From: Paraphysoderma sedebokerense
Taxonomy: Eukaryota; Blastocladiomycota; Physodermatomycetes; Physodermatales; Physodermataceae
Direction: 5' to 3'
Assembly: GCA_025602915.1 (NCBI GenBank)
Contig: JAHLJZ010000107.1
Coordinates: 1 to 64,000 of the forward strand
Length of the DNA: 64,000 bases
Under the pieces are notes generated by a model. It searched no databases and was not told where the DNA came from. It saw nothing but the letters and a program-made list of their open reading frames with translations. A program made the translations under genes and the position numbers. This document shows, one piece after another, positions 57,063 to 64,000 of the stretch. How positions within the stretch are numbered: the stretch's first letter is position 1; every line of letters begins with the position of its first letter.

Positions 57063-59457
57063 TCATCCCCTCCGGTTTAAATGGCCGCGCCGGTCAAACC
57101 CATACCCATCATAATCCACGTCCCAACACCAGCATTCTTCATTTGGTTTGTATTTTGTCATCGGCAGATCATACGGCAATCTTATAGGAACGATCAGTTT
57201 CGGAGATCCGTTTTCTCTGCTATCTTCGTCCTCTTGTCTTGGATTTGAGTGTTTATGAGGTGAACGTGAAGAAAAAAAGTTTGACGGAATTTTAGATACA
57301 CTTGAGGGAAAAGAATATAGCGGGACATCGTCGAGATCGATCGGGGTAAATGGTTGTTTTCTCGACAATCGCACATTAGTATTTACCAAGTATACGTCGT
57401 CGTGCTTTTCAGTCTAATCGAATCGTGCATGGATATCATCAGCGCACAATTTAAAAAAAAAAGCCTCAAGCCTAGAGGTGATACCTTAAACAAACTCGGC
57501 ACAATTAACACACCCAACTCGTAACTTAGTATTTTTAGAGTGTTTCCCTTGTTAATAAGTTGTCCCCATGCTGCTTTGGACAAATTGGCTGAAGTTAGTA
57601 GGATCCACGCGACAAAGGCATTTGTTTCAGGAAGTTGAGATGATGGTGATTGAGATTCCGGTATCAGAAGGCGAGTGTACGTCTTGGAGGACACAACGGT
57701 GAGCACTCACGTCGAAGAAAAAGCTCGAGTATGAAGATATACTTTAATGTGGGGCATTGCGAAGTCACGTCCTGCATCCCGCGCAACCCAGGAAGCCATG
57801 TACTTTGGAAGGTAGTCCTGCATCTTAAGACAATTGTCATAAGAAAGCGGCAATGATCCCCCAGCTTCCCAACCTTCAATACTAAAACGAATTGTGACAA
57901 GGAAAAACAGTCTTTTTGTAAGTCTTGCTTCTATCGTGGCAACACGCTTGGGACGAACCTGTCGCGAACGTTCTCAACGGTTGGAAAGCAAAGATGCTCT
58001 TCTGGTTTCCTATTTTTCAGGTTGGGCGCCGCTGATTTGAATTTGCTCATGTTATTGAGAAAAAAACCTCGGAGCCATTCGTCATTGGTACCTAGCGAGC
58101 CCCAACTAGAAAACTATTTGTAATAATCTGTCAGCATCTATTTTCATAAGTTCACAAAATAAAGACATCTTTCAAACCTGAGAAATTAAATGTTCTTTCC
58201 CCTGAACATGCGGCGGATAGCACTTTGTCAGGTCCACATATCTTTCAAGAAGAGATTTCATTCGATTTAATCCCCAAGAATGATAGTCGCGGTCAGCGTG
58301 TGATCCAGGGACTGACCCAACGATAATTGCCTGTCATTGATAATTTGCCGTTCATCAGTTACTTCTAGTCTAGCATCTTCTACAAAGTACAACTTGAAGA
58401 ATACCCGACAACATGTGAAATCGTATTGTTGAATTCGTTCGACCCAACCATCGATATGAAAGTTCTTATAAGCTCGAAGGTAATTTATCAGGTCTCTTTC
58501 GAAGTCGGAGCTTGGATCTGCTGGCCCTTTATTCTTCATTTTCAAGAAGGGAGTCGTATAGGTCCCTTGGGTTTTGCAAGTCCAGTCAGGTGCCACTAAG
58601 TTTGCAGTATGTATGATCACCTTAAGCGTGTCGTCATCGTAGAAATTAATCATCATCTTAGTGTGGTGAGTACCGAAAGGTGGAAGATCAGGCAGGATCA
58701 AGGTTATGCGGCGGCCGTCTATTATTTGCTGGAGATTGGTGGACATGATATCATTAGCGGCAATAGTGCAAAATTGACTGGATGAAGTGGCCAGAAATGG
58801 TAGATACTACGGCAAACAACACTCCCACAAACCTCTGAAGAACGGTATGCTTTCGTGCCATGGATTATGGTCACTTCGACGGCCGACTTCGGCAGTTTGG
58901 GCAAGAACCAATCGGCATTCAATTTATAGTTGAACTGAAGTGTCTTGATTAATTTGGGGAGATCTCGCTTAAATAAGAGATGTCAACTTCCATTTCGGTA
59001 TTTAACAAGGAACAATAGTCGGTAGTAGATTAAGAAACCTTTTCACTAGTTTCTCCACTCCTGCCATTTAAACAATCCTCGATGGTGCAACATCCAATGT
59101 TGTCCTTTCTATCGAGCTCCTGAATGCAAAATATAGAAGGAAAGTTGGATCTTACACGACTACGGCACAGTACTCAACAATGGATTATACACTAACTTCA
59201 ACACAAGTCAACTGAATCCTTGGATTGGCATATTCGAAGGGCAGCTCGGATAGATTATCTGTTGCTGCCGTCGGTGCTTGGAGTTGAGTCTCTGGTAAAC
59301 TCCAGCCTGTGTCAGTTGGCTCCTTTTGATTAGACGATCCAAATTGAATTTTGTTGTCTTCATCTTCGGAGGAGTCCAAGGTTATTATTTCGGCCTTTCG
59401 CTTTTTGCTAGCTGACGTTGAAGAGTTCAGTGGTTTGGATCTTTTTCTCGATGTCAT
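57063..59457 (-). CDS. TDP1: Tyrosyl-DNA phosphodiesterase 1
   Basis: A nuclear DNA-repair enzyme that removes stalled topoisomerase I peptides from DNA 3' ends; a phospholipase-D superfamily member with two HKN motifs. ATG 59457 starts a basic, serine-rich leader with an NLS-like KKRKAEI. Then come [30 protein letters not shown], the first motif [20 protein letters not shown] plus TANL (about 58600-58680), and [10 protein letters not shown]. The second motif is split by an intron right after PHIK, which continues TYTRLLIP, and ends in [14 protein letters not shown] (near 57560-57600). The C-terminus has [14 protein letters not shown] and [20 protein letters not shown], a family hallmark, and ends at 57063. 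About nine exons. Both His-Lys-Asn sets are present. Confidence 0.93.
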
Positions 59458-60077
59458 AAATGTTGATTTAAGTTATACCCATTCGCTTTTGATTGAAACT
59501 TGATTGACCGGGAAGGCGGGCTTGGGTTTGCATTGTTGGTAGTTTTGGAGTTGTTTCACTTAAGAGTTTTACCCCAGAAATTAGCAACGTTGAAAGGTAC
59601 TAGTGTGAATGATATGCATTTGGCATAAAACCTGTTATTTCACTTTATTCGACAGATATCAAGATCAGTCCGCTATCAAGAAAGTGTAATAGTTGTAATA
59701 AACTCGAAAATGCAGATCTATCTGTATAATTGAAACTGCAGATGAAGTATTGTATTTAGTTCATTTAATCTTTGCGGGGATTCGGCTATCTCTACGCTGT
59801 ATATATGTATACTCGCAAGATTACAGTGACTTGCAATGATTCTCCTGTCCTCGCGCCTTCCTGGTGGACAGTTTACTTTCAATACAGTCCACGTCGGCCG
59901 GTGTTCACCTCATTATTCCTGCTCAACTGACAGGCCCCCGCCATATCTGTAATCAACTAAAGAAATATAAAAGTTAAACAATTAAAACATTATCTGTCCT
60001 ATACAAGGAACATGCCGGAATCTAGTGGAACAGTCAGTAGCAGAATTTTGCTAAGCCAAGGACTGATCTCCTCCCTG

Positions 60078-60085
60078 TGACGTCA
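60078..60085. promoter_or_regulatory. TGACGTCA (CRE/ATF) palindrome upstream of HSP70
   Basis: A perfect eight-base CRE site 186 bases before the HSP70 ATG. Fungal bZIP stress factors of the Atf1/Sko1 type bind this site. An exact eight-mer is expected by chance only about once per 65 kb, so the placement is suggestive. Confidence 0.45.
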
Positions 60086-60111
60086 CTGTGGTCGACGAAG
60101 GTTACCGGACT

Positions 60112-60124
60112 TTCTCGAAGATAC
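60112..60124. promoter_or_regulatory. Heat-shock-element-like string upstream of HSP70
   Basis: ttctcgaagatac reads TTCnnGAAnn followed by an imperfect TTC unit (TAC), about 140-150 bases before the ATG and 27 bases after the CRE palindrome. Heat-shock factor binds inverted GAA/TTC units; two perfect units alone are weak evidence, but the gene is an HSP70. Confidence 0.4.
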
Positions 60125-60263
60125 GGCTGAGCCAAAATCTGAATAAATTCCTTGCTGAGACTTCCGTATACCCCGTATCCATTATCTTTCTGAAAAAACT
60201 ACCTCACCTTCTATCCCATCCTCCGTAGTGTATTTACCCGATTTCAAATAACGCGTTTACACC

Positions 60264-62820
<2,557 letters not shown>

Positions 62821-63087
62821 ATCAAGGTTCAACTCTCTTTTGTATATTGATATATAGTTTCTTAGTGTACAATGAACTCATGTATATTGCCCTCTGTGTA
62901 AGAGAAGAGCTGATTTTGTCTGTAGCGTGTTCACGCATTGTAATGTAAAATATGATCTGCAAATTTTCAGTTTCCCAAGGCCTAGTCGATATATCAAATT
63001 TTATATTACAGTTTCCAAGAAAACTCATATTTTTACAGCGGCGCTGTTTCGCACCCTTATGTATTAGCAACGGTAAATGAGTCTGGT

Positions 63088-64000
63088 CTAAATTTTTCCA
63101 GCGACTGCTTCAGGAAATCGTTCTGCGATGATCCCCACAATATCGTCTACATGGTGACATAGATTCTGGATATATGTGTCCCAGGTTTGCAATTGTTGCT
63201 CTGAAATACAGGTATTTTGTACGTCGAGGAATAACAAATTGGAAAACGTAAGACTTAGTACCACAGTTTTATAAATACGATACAAGAAGAAAGCGAACTA
63301 ACCGCCACTAAAGCCAACAACCCTTTCAATCTGATCGATCCATGCATTCAATCTCTCTTCTGTGATCATCTTAGACGCTACTGCTTCAGCCTGTTCCGGT
63401 GGAATGCTAAGTAATGATCCAAGTTCGGCAAATGTGATGTTATTATAAATCTGGGAGAGAGACAGAAGGTTGTGTTCAGTGATCGCCCGGTCGAGAACCG
63501 TAGAGCCTGAAAGGACAGAACGCGTTGAGTACATTGGTGCGAACATAATTAGAAGTTAGGAAGCTATACCATCTTCCAACTGTGCAAGCTGATGCTTCCC
63601 CAACCCTTCTCTAAATTCTTTGATCTCCTCTTTCCCTAAAACCCTACCCATGTACATCTTCTCCAGAACACTCCAAACTCCACCAGTCAACTCTCGTACT
63701 CTGTCATCTTTATACAGAGTAGCCAGCATTCTAGATCGAGCAGGACCAGCCCCAGCTAATACGGCACAGGTGACCGACTTTGAAAGAAGCAAAAGGCGTT
63801 CAGACGGATCGACAGTGGGAGTGTAGGAAAGAGATAAGTATTTTGGAGAGGCTTCAAGGAAGCGGCGTTTAAAGTCAAGAATACGAGCTTGTGACATCTG
63901 TTAAAAGAGAGGTTAACAGGCTAGTATTTGCAACTCAAGGATCCAAAGTGAGATCGCTTTGACCTTGAACATCAACTCCAACAAGTCGTCATGAACATTT
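63088..64000 (-). CDS. CSN4: COP9 signalosome subunit 4 (CSN4), 5' end outside window
   Basis: A scaffold subunit of the COP9 signalosome, which removes Nedd8 from cullins. Exons read on the minus strand: about 63897-63570 ([63 protein letters not shown]), then about 63506-63302 carrying the PCI domain ([53 protein letters not shown]), then the last exon ([20 protein letters not shown]) ending at 63088. The ATG at 63897 directly follows TTTTAACAG and in the family is preceded by about 150 residues, so it is an internal exon start, and the 5' part continues past the window edge. The visible portion is intact. Confidence 0.9.

Larger units (their letters stand above)
59458..60263. other. Divergent intergenic region between TDP1 and HSP70
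   Basis: An 806-base head-to-head spacer holding both promoters. The HSP70-proximal part contains a CRE palindrome and a heat-shock-element-like string, described separately. No coding frame was recognised. Confidence 0.5.

Overview
The window looks like a gene-dense nuclear segment of a fungus, most likely an early-diverging zoosporic (chytrid-like) one. Most genes are split by short GT-AG introns, commonly about 40-140 nt, and intergenic gaps are mostly 0.2-1 kb. Fungal hallmarks are a Sla1-type endocytic adaptor, a Dsc3-type Golgi ubiquitin-ligase subunit, Kre33, Utp22 and Ies6. Two genes point to a lineage that kept flagella and animal-like receptors: a homologue of the C2orf81/DUF4639 family, and a multi-pass membrane protein of the cysteine-rich (GCC2/GCC3-like) 7TM type. 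The species cannot be named from the sequence alone.

Layout. 1-21132, all plus strand: 3' part of an amidase; UBR7/Mlo2-type UBR-box/PHD protein; secreted GDSL phospholipase-B-like hydrolase; Sla1; two paralogous 7TM proteins with a decayed copy between them; glycogen phosphorylase; C2orf81-like protein. 21396-25013, minus strand: Vps62-like protein and Dsc3. 25883-32408: a gene-poor stretch holding the cysteine-rich 7TM gene with an unresolved 5' end, a gag-like fossil, two weak small genes, and the third member of the 7TM family. 33114-36862, minus: Ies6 (INO80) and a class I histone deacetylase, the latter divergent with a LisH-WD40 gene (37150-39155, plus). 39549-49979, minus: Kre33/NAT10, low-molecular-weight tyrosine phosphatase, secreted subtilisin-like protease, SmD3. 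50677-56837, plus: Utp22/NOL6 and an orphan secreted protein. 57063-59457, minus: Tdp1. 60264-62820, plus: cytosolic HSP70. 63088-64000, minus: 3' part of CSN4.

Most genes are unrelated housekeeping genes, so no operon logic is expected. There are loose themes: ribosome and RNA biogenesis (Kre33, Utp22, SmD3), chromatin (Ies6, HDAC), and ubiquitin or proteolysis (UBR7, Dsc3, CSN4, subtilase). The most interesting points are (i) an unrecognised 7TM family with three intact copies and one relic, (ii) two very small exons, of 9 nt in the protease and 14 nt in UBR7, the former coding the residues just after the catalytic serine, (iii) the cysteine-rich 7TM gene without a visible start but with an otherwise clean splice chain, and (iv) the putative cilium-linked gene. 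Exon boundaries were derived by hand from splice signals, reading frame and family knowledge and were not computed. No tRNA, rRNA, CRISPR array or intact transposon was found.
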